This document shows positions 1-8,346 of a DNA stretch of 64,000 nt, piece after piece. Below the pieces are notes generated by a model. The model saw only the letters and a list, made by a program, of their open reading frames with translations, searched no databases and was not told where the DNA came from. Source of the stretch: Sporomusa silvacetica DSM 10669 (GTDB lineage: Bacteria; Bacillota; Negativicutes; Sporomusales; Sporomusaceae); assembly GCF_002257705.1 (NCBI RefSeq), contig NZ_LSLK01000060.1, positions 76,977-140,976 on the forward strand. Reading direction: 5' to 3'. Position 1 is the stretch's first letter; each line of letters opens with the position of its first letter. The translations under genes were made by a program, and so were the position numbers.

Positions 1-1277
1 TTACGCGACAAGTATGCTTTTTCACTTTCCGTAAATAGCATGTCTCTGATCCAAAAATCATGAAAGGCGGGCGGTAATGAGCCTTCCCGATGCATAATCC
101 GGCGCGCGTCGAGCAAAAAGTCACCCAAATTAATATCCTCGGTACAAACGCTTCCGCACAAACCACAATTATTACAAGAATTAAGCATTCTTGTTGCTAC
201 CCTTGGCTGCAGACCCTCCACCGGATTAAACGACATGCGCACATCATTGACAATGCGCTTCGGCATTTTTTTATACCATTTCATCATGTCACAAGAGTTG
301 ATACAATCACGACAATCACATTGTATACATCTGCCCGCCTCTTTAATCACTGCATCTTTGCTGTAACTTTCTGCTACAATACGTTTTTCCGGTTTTATCG
401 TACTTGTATTCATTTTAAAACGCGAGGGTTTGTTTATATTGGGGCCGATAATCTCGTGCATACGGTTGATTTGTAAATAAGATTCTATAGATTGAGCGGC
501 ACGTATGCCATGTTCGATAGCTTGAACAGGATTGGCCCCGATCAGTCCGCCTGCCAGAAAAACTCCCATCTGGGTACTCCCAAGGGAATCCAAATTTATG
601 CCTTGCAGCAAATTAAACGAATCCCCGTTTTTTCCGGTGGCAAGCAGCACTGCATCGAAGGCGGAAATCAATCCGTCAATGTTTTTAATCCAGGTATTAA
701 ATTTCATCTCGTAATTGAGAAATTGCATTTGATTTGCAATCTCTTCTAAAAACGACTCCGGCGGCAATAAGTCCCACAACCGCCCGCCAACTCTATCACT
801 TTTTTCAAAAATCGTTGCGTTATACCCACGGGTGACAAGCCGCGCCGTACAACTCAAGCCGCAAAGACCCGCACCCACGATGGCGATTTTTTTGTTTTTC
901 GGAGGAACATTATATTTTACCGGCGTTGTCGACCTCGTATAATCTACAGCAGCCTTTTCTAGCAACCTCATCGAAAGTGAATCGTCAATCTCTTTCCTGA
1001 CACATGCCCTTTCACAAGGTTGATCGCAAAGCCTGCAAACAATTGCCGGAAAAATAACCTGATCTCTATATAGCATATAGGCGCTGTCAAAATTTCCTTT
1101 CTTCAACTTGGTATTAAAGGCGACAATGTCTAAGTTTAGAGGGCAAGCACACCTACAGGCAGGGCTATCGCCACTGTAGCATTTTATCACATAATTACCC
1201 ATGTCCTTAGATAAGATACGACCGCTGGCCGGAGCTTTCAGCAAGCTTTCCAACACCTTTGAATTACCGCTATCCAC
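1..1277 (-). CDS. FAD/NAD(P)-binding Fe-S oxidoreductase (GltD-like), partial, 3' end off the left edge
   Basis: Reading the minus strand from a GTG at 1277, with AAAGGAGGC just upstream, gives 425 open codons running off the left edge. The N-terminus has the cysteine pattern of GltD/NfnB-type proteins (CRCACP near residue 43, then CRLCDQPCERAC near 82), which in that family holds two 4Fe-4S clusters. A dinucleotide-binding motif GAGLCGLS follows near residue 136. Further on are two ferredoxin-like motifs, CIQCDCRDCINSC and CNNCGLCGSVC, near residues 318 and 370. The gene follows the molybdenum hydroxylase on the same strand after about 150 bp, so it is probably the electron-transfer partner that passes aldehyde electrons to or from NAD(P)H or ferredoxin (inference). 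The real C-terminus is not visible. Confidence 0.8.
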   Translation of the reverse strand, partial: MDSGNSKVLESLLKAPASGRILSKDMGNYVIKCYSGDSPACRCACPLNLDIVAFNTKLKKGNFDSAYMLYRDQVIFPAIVCRLCDQPCERACVRKEIDDSLSMRLLEKAAVDYTRSTTPVKYNVPPKNKKIAIVGAGLCGLSCTARLVTRGYNATIFEKSDRVGGRLWDLLPPESFLEEIANQMQFLNYEMKFNTWIKNIDGLISAFDAVLLATGKNGDSFNLLQGINLDSLGSTQMGVFLAGGLIGANPVQAIEHGIRAAQSIESYLQINRMHEIIGPNINKPSRFKMNTSTIKPEKRIVAESYSKDAVIKEAGRCIQCDCRDCINSCDMMKWYKKMPKRIVNDVRMSFNPVEGLQPRVATRMLNSCNNCGLCGSVCTEDINLGDFLLDARRIMHREGSLPPAFHDFWIRDMLFTESEKAYLSR

Positions 1278-1344
1278 TTTTTCGCCTCCTTTAAACATAG
1301 CTTATCCGCTTTGCCTTGTTGCCAAGAAACGGAGCTAGGTTAAA

Positions 1345-1377
1345 GCAGCGTTACAGTCTGTATGGCTGTAACGCTGC
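1345..1377 (-). terminator. perfect 12-bp hairpin between mop and the oxidoreductase gene
   Basis: GCAGCGTTACAG at 1345-1356 pairs perfectly with CTGTAACGCTGC at 1366-1377 around a 9-nt loop. On the minus strand the stem is followed only by TTTAA. It may be a weak terminator or attenuator that lowers expression of the downstream gene, or an mRNA-stabilising 3' end. The two genes can still share a transcript. Confidence 0.5.
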
Positions 1378-1431
1378 CATAATAGCTTACTACGCTAATC
1401 TACTGCGTATTTTGATTTTCTTTACTCAACC

Positions 1432-4281
1432 TTAAAGAGCCATTGTAGGGCCGGCGGCGGAAACAGGGTTTTCCGCAATCTCGTCAAGCGCTTCAAAAAG
1501 ATCGGACCCCAGGAAATACTTATCGGGTTTAAGTTCTTTTCCTAGTGCTTTCGCCTCTAAGGCGGCTTTTACTTTATCCGGGCTGGCCGGAAGATCGTAA
1601 ATTCTTACTCCGGCGGCATTGTAAATGGCGTTCAATACTGCAACATGACCGGCGGACTGGAACCCTTCACAACAGCCGACTGAGCCAAAAGGAGCGGTTT
1701 TTCTGGGCGACGGAACACTTTCCAAATATATATCGTCAGGAATATCGTCCGCATACAAAAAGCCGCACTTGATAAGGCTGTTATAGTCTTTATTATCGAT
1801 ATATTTTTCTGACAGTGCAAAGCCCATCGAATGAGTCAGAGCACCATAAGCTTGCCCCTCTACTGCTTGCTGACTGCCTATAGCGCCAATATCATAGATC
1901 ATTTTCATGGACAAAATCTTTGTTTTGCCTATGGCCGTATCAACTTCCACTTCCGCAAAAAATACAGCGTAGTTATATTCGGGCGTAGGATCACCGATGC
2001 CCGTGTTGGGATCAAGATCCTTCGTGATATCGGTGGTGTCACATACTCCAAGATATTTAGTGGGAATGCCTTCCGCAACCATTTCTGCATAAGTCCGATA
2101 AGTACCATCTGCCTTGCGCATCGCATCAAGCAATTTCTTTGCAGCATCACGAATGGCATTACCTGCAATATAGTGAGAACGGTTGGCTCCGGCAGGTCCT
2201 GTTTGCGGGCATTGCGCAGTATCATTTTGCACCAGTTTAATTTGCGTATAGTCAAGGTGCAAAGGTCTCAAACTTTCATGGGTAAGCACCAATGTACCTA
2301 CATCGCCGCCTTGTCCCTGGTCTTCCCAAGTATTGTAATTTGTGACTGTTCCGTCTTCGTTGAGCTCAAGAGCAACTTCCCCATGGTCGTTAGGCCCGCC
2401 GGTAACGTTATAACCGCCAAAAGCAATACCTACACCGCGTCTTTTCTCAGGAGTATCTTCCGCTTTCGCTCTAGCTTTAGCCTCTTCATATAAAGGCTTT
2501 AGTTTATCCATCAGCGTAACAAAGGGATATTCTTTGAATGGATAACTATTTATATTCAAATCGCCAGGACGTGCTAAATTTTTGTACCTGAATTCAAAGG
2601 GATCGGTGCCCGCTTTTTCTGCCAACATATCAACCATTTGCTCTGACATTGTGTAAGCTTGAGAATTGCCATATGAACGGTATGCGGTGCCGTAAGTTTG
2701 ATTGGAAAAACCGACTCTGGCTAAAGCTCTTACGTTAGGGATATTATAACTGAAGCCGGCAAAACGAATGGCCTTGGAGGCAAGAATATCGGCCATTTCC
2801 GTATATGCACCATGGTCGTAGGCAAAGTCAAATTCAAAACCGGTAATTTTTCCTTCTTTGTCGCAACCCATTCTGGCGTTTGAATAATGCGCAGCGCGTT
2901 TACCGGAAAAAGCTTGATGCTCAGCATAACTCATGGTTAAAGTGACCGGGGCGTCAAGAGCCAGGGTACAGGCCGCCGCAAGCGCAGAACTAGCCGGAGA
3001 AATGGAATAACCGAAGCTGGCACCGGTCGGATTTTCGATAACCCTGATTTTTCCGTCAGGCAGCCCAAGTCCTGGGGCAAGTGTTAAGAGTGGGAAAACA
3101 GTGGCAAGTGTTTTATTATGAATACATACGTTTCCAGCTTCATCAATATAAGCCTGGGTAACATCCGGTTCGATTACAAGGTGCGGCTGACTGGTACTAT
3201 AGAAACTGCCCTCAACAACATAAGGAGATTTGGCCAAAACTTCCCGGGTATCTTCACCTTTAAAAAGAGGAGCGCGTAGATATTCATTAGGAATTCCTTC
3301 ATGAATTTCCATCGCACCGGGCGCAACCGCATCTAAATAACTCATATATCTAGGCAGTTCTTCCATATCTAATTTTACCTTTTTAGCAGCGGCGCGTGCA
3401 TGTTCTTCCGTATCAGCCGCGACAACTGCAACTACATCGCCATATCTAAACACCTTGGTATCAGCGATAATCGGGCGTTCAAAGCCATCGGCTTTGGAGC
3501 GGGGGTGGGTTACGGGCAACATAATTCTATTTGTGCCTTTGATGTCTTTTGCGGTAATCACTTTAACTACGCCAGGCATTTTTTCTGCTTCCGAGAAATT
3601 AATGCCTTTGATTTTGGCATGGGACAGCCCTGGCTGTACAAGAGCAAGATGTAATGTGCCGTCCGGCATTTTTAATCCGATATCATCGCCAAAATCGCAC
3701 AAGCCTGTAACTTTGGCAAGCGCCGCTGGGCGTGGAACATTCGTGCCATAAATACGTCCATCAGCAGGCGTTTGGAAAGTAATATCCTCCATAGTTGCTT
3801 CGCCCCGCATAACTTTTGCGGCAGCCATAACCGCATCGACAAGGGGCTTCCATCCTGTGCAACGGCAGGCATTGCGATGTATTGTGAACCAATGGCGAAC
3901 TTCTTCCCTAGTGGGGTTTGGATTTTTGTCCAAAAGCCCTTTCGCCGACATAATAAATCCCGGGGAACAAAAACCGCATTGGACGCCACCATACGTGATC
4001 CAAGCCTGTTGCAACGGATGTAGATTGGTAGGGGTTCCGATACCTTCAATGGTAACTACTTTGCTATAATCAGGTATGTCTTTGATTTTCCTTACACAGG
4101 ATCTTACGACTTTGCCGTCTAACAATACGCTACATGAGCCGCATTGACCTGTCTTGCAGCCTAATTTTGTTCCTGTCAGACCTGTTCTTCTCAGCACATC
4201 CGCCAAACTGTCTTGTCCTGGATTACAAATAAGCATTCTATCTACGCCGTTTATGTTTATACATATCTTTCTTAGTGCCAT
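1432..4281 (-). CDS. molybdenum hydroxylase, Mop-type aldehyde oxidoreductase (fused 2Fe-2S and Mo-cofactor domains)
   Basis: The product has 949 aa. Residues 1-80 form a plant-type 2Fe-2S domain (C42, C47, C50, C62). Residues 85-160 form the second 2Fe-2S domain with QCGFCSPG (C102, C105) and CRCTGW (C139, C141). From about 175 onward it is the xanthine-dehydrogenase-like molybdopterin domain. There is no FAD domain, the arrangement of Desulfovibrio gigas Mop (907 aa). Near the C-terminus FGSVGCCEG places a glutamate (about E872) where the family has its catalytic general base. Expected activity is oxidation of an aldehyde to a carboxylate, or reversible carboxylate reduction; the substrate cannot be read. 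Start chosen at the ATG behind GGAGGAGT. A sigma-54 promoter lies about 210 bp upstream. Confidence 0.88.
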   Translation of the reverse strand: MALRKICININGVDRMLICNPGQDSLADVLRRTGLTGTKLGCKTGQCGSCSVLLDGKVVRSCVRKIKDIPDYSKVVTIEGIGTPTNLHPLQQAWITYGGVQCGFCSPGFIMSAKGLLDKNPNPTREEVRHWFTIHRNACRCTGWKPLVDAVMAAAKVMRGEATMEDITFQTPADGRIYGTNVPRPAALAKVTGLCDFGDDIGLKMPDGTLHLALVQPGLSHAKIKGINFSEAEKMPGVVKVITAKDIKGTNRIMLPVTHPRSKADGFERPIIADTKVFRYGDVVAVVAADTEEHARAAAKKVKLDMEELPRYMSYLDAVAPGAMEIHEGIPNEYLRAPLFKGEDTREVLAKSPYVVEGSFYSTSQPHLVIEPDVTQAYIDEAGNVCIHNKTLATVFPLLTLAPGLGLPDGKIRVIENPTGASFGYSISPASSALAAACTLALDAPVTLTMSYAEHQAFSGKRAAHYSNARMGCDKEGKITGFEFDFAYDHGAYTEMADILASKAIRFAGFSYNIPNVRALARVGFSNQTYGTAYRSYGNSQAYTMSEQMVDMLAEKAGTDPFEFRYKNLARPGDLNINSYPFKEYPFVTLMDKLKPLYEEAKARAKAEDTPEKRRGVGIAFGGYNVTGGPNDHGEVALELNEDGTVTNYNTWEDQGQGGDVGTLVLTHESLRPLHLDYTQIKLVQNDTAQCPQTGPAGANRSHYIAGNAIRDAAKKLLDAMRKADGTYRTYAEMVAEGIPTKYLGVCDTTDITKDLDPNTGIGDPTPEYNYAVFFAEVEVDTAIGKTKILSMKMIYDIGAIGSQQAVEGQAYGALTHSMGFALSEKYIDNKDYNSLIKCGFLYADDIPDDIYLESVPSPRKTAPFGSVGCCEGFQSAGHVAVLNAIYNAAGVRIYDLPASPDKVKAALEAKALGKELKPDKYFLGSDLFEALDEIAENPVSAAGPTMAL

Positions 4282-4305
4282 ACTCCTCCACCATCCTCTA
4301 ATTTA

Positions 4306-4457
4306 TTAACAGTTACTTGCACCATTTTGGAAAATATCAATTGTTATTTGTTGCATGGGTTCCAAGGGTGAAACTATACCGGACATTACACAAATAGCTT
4401 TCTCATTCATCCTCCTTGTTTTTTATACTTGAGTAGTTTTATCCGTTGAAAAATCAC
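4306..4457 (-). other. mop leader with two overlapping short reading frames
   Basis: Between the sigma-54 promoter and the mop ATG, AAAGGAGG precedes a GTG-started 16-codon frame (4457-4407). Its stop overlaps a second frame of 34 codons (4410-4306) that begins immediately after AAGGAGG. The spacing for the second frame is too short for normal initiation, and neither peptide is recognised. They may be leader peptides or chance. Confidence 0.25.
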
Positions 4458-4494
4458 GCCCCTCCTTTACTTTTTTTGTACTCGTAAGTAGAAA

Positions 4495-4536
4495 TGCAAA
4501 ACCCATGCCAACCTCAAGACGGGTGATTACTAAAAC
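4495..4536 (-). promoter_or_regulatory. sigma-54 (-24/-12) promoter of mop with upstream element
   Basis: On the minus strand TTGGCATGGGTTTTGCA (4511-4495) carries the -24 GG and -12 GC exactly 10 nt apart, the invariant spacing of RpoN promoters. About 10 bp upstream, GTTTTAGTAATCACCC (4536-4521) has a close counterpart at the other sigma-54 promoter of this window (6991-7006). Transcription would start near 4484. An enhancer-binding activator is therefore expected, but none is visible here. Confidence 0.8.
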
Positions 4537-4719
4537 GTGCCCAATCCCGGGAAAGTCGTGCAAAAGATTTTTTCCAGATATTTAAAAATAATCCTCATGG
4601 AGCTAAATAGTCAGTATAAGTTATTTAGAAGCTGAATGTTATTATTGTCTAATTTTTTAACACAATCGCCGCCGATACATTTTTTTGACGCTAGATAGTA
4701 TGAAAATAATGTATTTTCC

Positions 4720-5600
4720 GTAAGCGTCAATCAGCAAATTGTACCGGTAAAAATGCCTGTTCATCTAACGATAGCCGGATCATCAGTACAAGAATTTTAC
4801 ACTCCATGGCATCGCCATCGACAGTAGCCTGGGTGATGCACCAAAAGTTTGTAAACGCCATTCCGCTGTACCGCCAGGAAAAAGAATGGCAGACACTGGG
4901 GGTAAACTTAAGCCGTGCTACGCGATGGCGAACTGGATTTTAGCTTCTTCCCGGGACTGGCTCACTCCCTTGGTGAACCTCTTGCATCAAAAGATGCTAA
5001 AGGAGCAATACTTACACGCGGACGAAACCACAGTCCAGGTATTGCAGGAAGAAGGCCGTAAGGACACTACAGATTCTTACATGTTGGTTTACAGTACCGG
5101 CCAGTACTGCAAAACTCCCATTCGGATCTTCGAATACCAGCCCGGCAGAAGTGGTCATTATCCCCAAAAATTCCTGAAGGGATTCAAATGGTATCTGCAT
5201 ACGGATGCTTACGCTGGATACAAGAAGGTGCCTGAGATTACGAGGTGTTTTTGCTGGGCGCATCTCCGGAGAAATTTTGTGGATGCCCTTCCGAAGGATA
5301 TCAAAAGTCCGGAAGCTACTATTCCAAGCCAAGGTATTGAGTTTTGTAACAACCTTTTTGAAATAGAAAAAACTCTCAAGGAGCTTTCTAGCGAAGAACG
5401 GAAACGTCAGCGTCTGGAACAGGAAAAACCTGTTTTAGATGCCTTTTTTGGTCGTGGGTAAATTCTGTAAAGAAGCAGGCTCTACCAAAGTCAAAGATCA
5501 GCGAAGCCCTTAAACTATGCGCAAAAGCAAAAAGAAGGCCTAATGAAATATCTTAAAGACGGGAACTGTTCGATTTCCAATAATCTTGCATTATCCACAG
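4720..5600 (+). pseudogene. IS66-family element remnant (decayed transposase)
   Basis: GTAAGCG at 4720 is the typical IS66 terminal start. From about 4810 the translation matches the IS66 TnpC transposase: SMASPSTVAWVMHQKF, then IPLYRQEKEWQTLGVN, then in another frame ATMANWIL, HADETTVQVL (first catalytic Asp), HTDAYAGY (second Asp) and CWAHLRRNF. A 2-nt insertion near 4918 breaks the frame. A second break near 5455 ends the longest open stretch (4886-5461) before KYLKDGNCSISNNLA, which reappears in another frame near 5545-5595. The part containing the last catalytic Glu is missing. The element is dead. Confidence 0.8.
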
Positions 5601-5606
5601 AAATAT

Positions 5607-5680
5607 ATAATCCTCAGGATTTGCAGAAAACCCTTGTTATTAGCGGAGTTTCTGCCTGAATCCTGAGGATTATGTTTTTT
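5607..5680 (+). terminator. long interrupted hairpin with T-tract after the IS66 remnant
   Basis: ATAATCCTCAGGATT at 5607-5621 pairs with AATCCTGAGGATTAT at about 5659-5673, extended inward by GCAGAAA/TTTCTGC. On the plus strand it is followed by GTTTTTT. It sits between the convergent IS66 and integrase remnants and fits a terminator. It could also be a leftover end of a mobile element. Confidence 0.55.
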
Positions 5681-6029
5681 ACCTAAGACCACACAGTTTG
5701 GCCATTTTCTCTTCAGAGCCAACCCAAAGTGGTATTTCATCTCTCGTCTGGGGAGCTTCAACAGAGTCCATCGCTTCGCGCATCATGGCTAAAGAAGGCT
5801 TCGCATAGACCCGAGTAGTATCGAGAAAAGCGTAGCCCAGTATCCTGGAGACAAGGGCAAGTTCAACCCCGTTCTGGTACAGATTTGTAGCCCTTGTTCG
5901 CCGCAGCATATGGGGATACACACGTAGTGGTAGATCAGGGCAACATTCTCTGGCTTTGTCAGCATACTGCTGTATGAACCGTTCCACATTGCCCTCCGAC
6001 CCTTCCTTACCGTCAAATAATCTATATAG
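5679..6029 (-). pseudogene. tyrosine recombinase/integrase, C-terminal fragment
   Basis: About 117 codons are open between a TAG near 6030 and the stop at 5679. The sequence is the catalytic C-terminus of a phage-type tyrosine recombinase: HMLRRTRATNLYQNG (Arg of the RxxR/HxxR box), VSRILGYAFLDTTRVYA (the usual LGH is LGY here) and the Tyr nucleophile in VYAKPS. The N-terminal DNA-binding and first catalytic parts are absent, so it is a remnant. Together with the tRNA-Arg fragment at 7488-7532 it suggests an old integrative element. Confidence 0.7.
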
Positions 6030-6290
6030 CTATCCTAATCAATTGAACGAACACTTTGCCTATCCTGGAAGTGGAACATCAATTTGCTAGGCTGAATCCG
6101 TGCCGTAAAGTGAAACTCAACTTGGCTCCCCCGGCTCTGCATTTAAAGAGAACCCGTCGTATTTTGAGATATTGATAAGTGTCTATCGCTTCCTCCAGCC
6201 CTTGGCGCCACTCTTTCTAGATGGCTAAGCTGGATTACGCCGTTCAATAAAGTTCATTGCCCAACACATTTTGTGCTAGCGATAGGTAAC
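6030..6290 (-). other. degraded sequence, no intact gene
   Basis: The minus strand holds a short coding-like stretch (EWRQGLEEAIDTYQYLK and onward, about 6105-6225) with no start and no family I recognise. It is probably more mobile-element debris between the integrase fragment and the NifX-like gene. Confidence 0.3.
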
Positions 6291-6677
6291 TTAGTTTTGG
6301 TGGTGTGTCCCATCACACTCGTGATATGCTTCAATACATTCATCTGTTCCTTCATAATTCCTAATGAGTTTTAATGAATACTTCCCCATTAAATCAAGTG
6401 CTTCTTTTACGGAATACCCTACTCCTAAATATCTGGTTACATAAGCTTCGGCTAAAAGGTCGAATACTTCCGGTTTTAATTTTCCGGTAATAACACCTTC
6501 ACATTCATGTTTTATTACCTCTTTGGCATACTTTTCACCTAAAGCATCGCCCTGATTTTGCATTACGCTGACGTGCATGTCCGACATATTTACGATTAAC
6601 AAATATTTACCAGTGTCGAATTGTTCCGCCACCTTGCTGTCCAGAGTATGACCTTCTGCTACTACGGCAATATTCAT
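6291..6677 (-). CDS. NifX/NifB-like Fe-Mo cofactor family protein
   Basis: The product is 128 aa when started at the ATG at 6677, which has GGAGG five bases upstream; an in-frame ATG at 6692 lies before that ribosome site and is less likely. The sequence (MNIAVVAEGHTLDSKVAEQF at the start, VITGKLKPE and YLGVGYSVKEALDLM later) belongs to the dinitrogenase iron-molybdenum cofactor family (NifX, NafY, NifB C-terminus), whose members bind or carry metal clusters. The tail is rich in Cys and His (CIEAYHECDGTHH), which could ligate metal. It stands alone among gene remnants behind a sigma-54 promoter that matches the mop promoter, so a role in supplying or sensing molybdenum/iron for that enzyme is plausible (inference). 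Confidence 0.75.
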   Translation of the reverse strand: MNIAVVAEGHTLDSKVAEQFDTGKYLLIVNMSDMHVSVMQNQGDALGEKYAKEVIKHECEGVITGKLKPEVFDLLAEAYVTRYLGVGYSVKEALDLMGKYSLKLIRNYEGTDECIEAYHECDGTHHQN

Positions 6678-6964
6678 TTTAACCTCCATCACGCCGCTGC
6701 CGCTGGCGACATAACTAGTAATGAAAAAATGGTGTGCGGCTTCACCACTTTGTTATTATTGGGTTTAAGGAGAAGATACACTAAAAGCCGGTGTGGTGAG
6801 TTGTAGATTGCTCCGCTCAGCTTAAAACAGTATTTTAACCAGTATAAGTATCATCTTTCAAGCACAAATAAGTGGTTCTATAAGACCGCACGCTAATCAT
6901 TACTTTAGCTAATCGTTAAATGTTGATGATTCAGTCAATGTTTTCCTCCTCAACTTTGAAAGGA

Positions 6965-7006
6965 TGCAAAATCCTTGCCAACCATGAAATGGGTAATTGC
7001 TAAAAC
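6965..7006 (-). promoter_or_regulatory. sigma-54 promoter upstream of the NifX-like gene
   Basis: On the minus strand TTGGCAAGGATTTTGCA (6981-6965) has -24 GG and -12 GC 10 nt apart. GTTTTAGCAATTACCC (7006-6991) repeats the element seen upstream of the mop promoter at nearly the same distance. The leader to the NifX-like ATG is about 280 nt and contains no other recognisable gene. Confidence 0.78.
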
Positions 7007-7447
7007 CCTTGCGATCCCTTAGAAAACCCATAAAAAAAAATTTCTATGCGTCGCTCAAAAAAACTAAGTAGGTAAAAACGTTAGAATAGGGACGTTAAAA
7101 ACGCTATATAACCAATAATTTATTGTATGAATTTTTGACAAAACTGCAGCTTGATATATTTTCGACACCCGCAGCACCATAATCGGGCCGTTTCTATGCA
7201 CAAAAAAATAATCGGATAATACAACCTCTAGAATTACCATACCCCTACTAGCCGTAATTAGCGTAATCTTACTGACCAAAAGCTTTTTTGTAGATGAAAA
7301 AAAGCAATTTAATTTATCCATCTCTTGAATTATAATAACTTATACATCCTCATATCACTGTTTCTCAAGAAAACAGCTAGCACTTATTTGCAGTTATTTC
7401 CTTTGTCTTTCCATCATTTTTTTAAAAATAAGCAGTTTTTCATGGAA
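7007..7447. other. intergenic, no supported gene
   Basis: AT-rich. An 85-codon minus-strand frame (7321-7064) has a weak ribosome site and no recognisable family. I do not call it a gene. Confidence 0.4.
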
Positions 7448-7477
7448 AAAGCCTTCTAGCAAATTGCTAGAAGGCTT
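7448..7477 (-). terminator. terminator downstream of the tRNA-Arg fragment
   Basis: AAGCCTTCTAGC and its complement GCTAGAAGGCTT enclose a short AAATT/AATTT loop, followed on the minus strand by TTTTTCC. It is a strong rho-independent terminator placed about 10 nt after the tRNA CCA end. Confidence 0.8.
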
Positions 7478-7487
7478 GATTTTACTA

Positions 7488-7532
7488 TGGTGCACCCGGC
7501 AGGGATCGAACCTGCGCACCTTGTTCCGGAGA
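7488..7532 (-). pseudogene. 3' fragment of tRNA-Arg(CCG), probable attachment-site remnant
   Basis: The minus strand reads from an anticodon loop CTCCGGA (anticodon CCG) through GCAGGTTCGATCCCTGC (complete T arm) to GGGTGCACCA with encoded CCA. The expected 5' half (GCACCCG acceptor strand, D arm, and CTTGT to pair with ACAAG) is absent; the sequence upstream is unrelated. A tRNA 3' half with its natural terminator is what integrases leave at the far end of an integrated element. Confidence 0.7.
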
Positions 7533-7562
7533 CCGGAAGTTCAGGAAAACTGCAGATAAAAG

Positions 7563-7605
7563 ATCGCAGCCACTTATGAGTATATCTCAGTGGCTGCGAT
7601 TTTTA
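7563..7605 (+). terminator. hairpin terminator
   Basis: ATCGCAGCCACT at 7563-7574 and AGTGGCTGCGAT at 7589-7600 form a perfect 12-bp stem followed by TTTTATAT on the plus strand. Its parent gene is not identifiable. Confidence 0.55.
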
Positions 7606-7719
7606 TATACACTGTTTTATTGTGCGCTTACAGTTTAACAAACTGTTGAGTAAATTCCTGTTCTTTATCTTTACCATTATTTAATAATATCAATTGTACA
7701 GTAATAGCTTCTCCAGCTC

Positions 7720-7819
7720 AAATATTGACTCTAAATGAATTTATCCATTTGATCGGCAGTAAATTATCTTCATAGATTTTAGTCATGTCCGTATTTGCTT
7801 TTTGATTAATAACACGCAT
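7720..7819 (-). pseudogene. chemoreceptor (4HB_MCP-like) fragment
   Basis: From an ATG at 7819 the minus strand reads MRVINQKANTDMTKIYEDN and then LLPIKWINSFRVN before a stop. This resembles the ligand-binding four-helix region of methyl-accepting chemotaxis proteins. Only about 33 codons remain. Confidence 0.4.
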
Positions 7820-7821
7820 GT

Positions 7822-7950
7822 TTATCCTGGACAAGCTTTGAAGGTGCCGGTTAAGGATACCTGCAAGACCCTGCGTAAATGCCTATTCAAATATTCCTCT
7901 TGCATAAACCGTTCTAATGTTCTTTGAAACAAGTATTTTGGCTGGCACCG
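7822..7950 (-). pseudogene. MocR/PdxR-type regulator, C-terminal fragment
   Basis: The minus-strand frame ending at 7822 reads KYLFQRTLERFMQEEYLNRH and then LRR. This is the arrangement near the C-terminus of aminotransferase-like MocR regulators (FMxEGxLxRHLRRM). It ends after about 20 further codons; the rest of the gene is gone. Confidence 0.45.
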
Positions 7951-8129
7951 ATTTTCGCCAACAAGTAAATGCTCTCTTGCCGCGCGAGGCACAATATAGC
8001 TAGTGCTTGTTTACAAAAAGAAGCTGTCCTGAAACATAAGTTTCAACACAGCCCCAAATCTCCAAACTTGAAGCTCACCGGCTCCAGCAGCCCTAAAAGC
8101 TTTTTTTGTTGTTTAATACTGCTAGGTCA

Positions 8130-8292
8130 TCAGATTGTTGGTTTTGGTTCGGTGTCCGAATGTTTAGATTTATAGAAGAACATAATCAGGCCTGCGACTA
8201 TTGTCGCACATACAAAGACTGATCCAGATACTAAAAACTGAGATTTTGGACCTTGTAGCCCAAAGACAGCAACCAAGAAAGTTAAAAAACCA
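8130..8292 (-). pseudogene. membrane transporter C-terminal fragment
   Basis: The minus strand reads about 50 codons (FLTFLVAVFGLQGPKSQFLV, then a hydrophobic helix ending VAGLIMFFYKSKHSD) to a stop at 8130. It looks like the last transmembrane helix and cytoplasmic tail of an MFS-like transporter. There is no start, and it directly abuts the fhs terminator, so it is a remnant. Confidence 0.4.
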
Positions 8293-8323
8293 GGAACGCC
8301 ATAATTGGCTTCCTGGTTCTCTG
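8284..8323 (-). terminator. terminator of fhs
   Basis: AACCAGGAA-GCC and GGC-GTTCCTGGTT form the stem, followed on the minus strand by TTTTTTAAC, about 25 nt after the fhs stop. Confidence 0.85.
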
Positions 8324-8346
8324 TTTATTTTGTATGCTTAGGGAAG

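Noticed and set aside
1831..2493. 220-codon plus-strand open frame
   Set aside because: Lies wholly antisense to the molybdenum domain of mop, has no family features, and reflects codon use on the other strand.
7064..7321. 85-codon minus-strand frame
   Set aside because: Weak ribosome site, no recognisable motif, in a stretch of decayed genes.
7488..7560. Complete tRNA gene
   Set aside because: Only the half from the anticodon loop to CCA is present; the 5' half cannot be paired.
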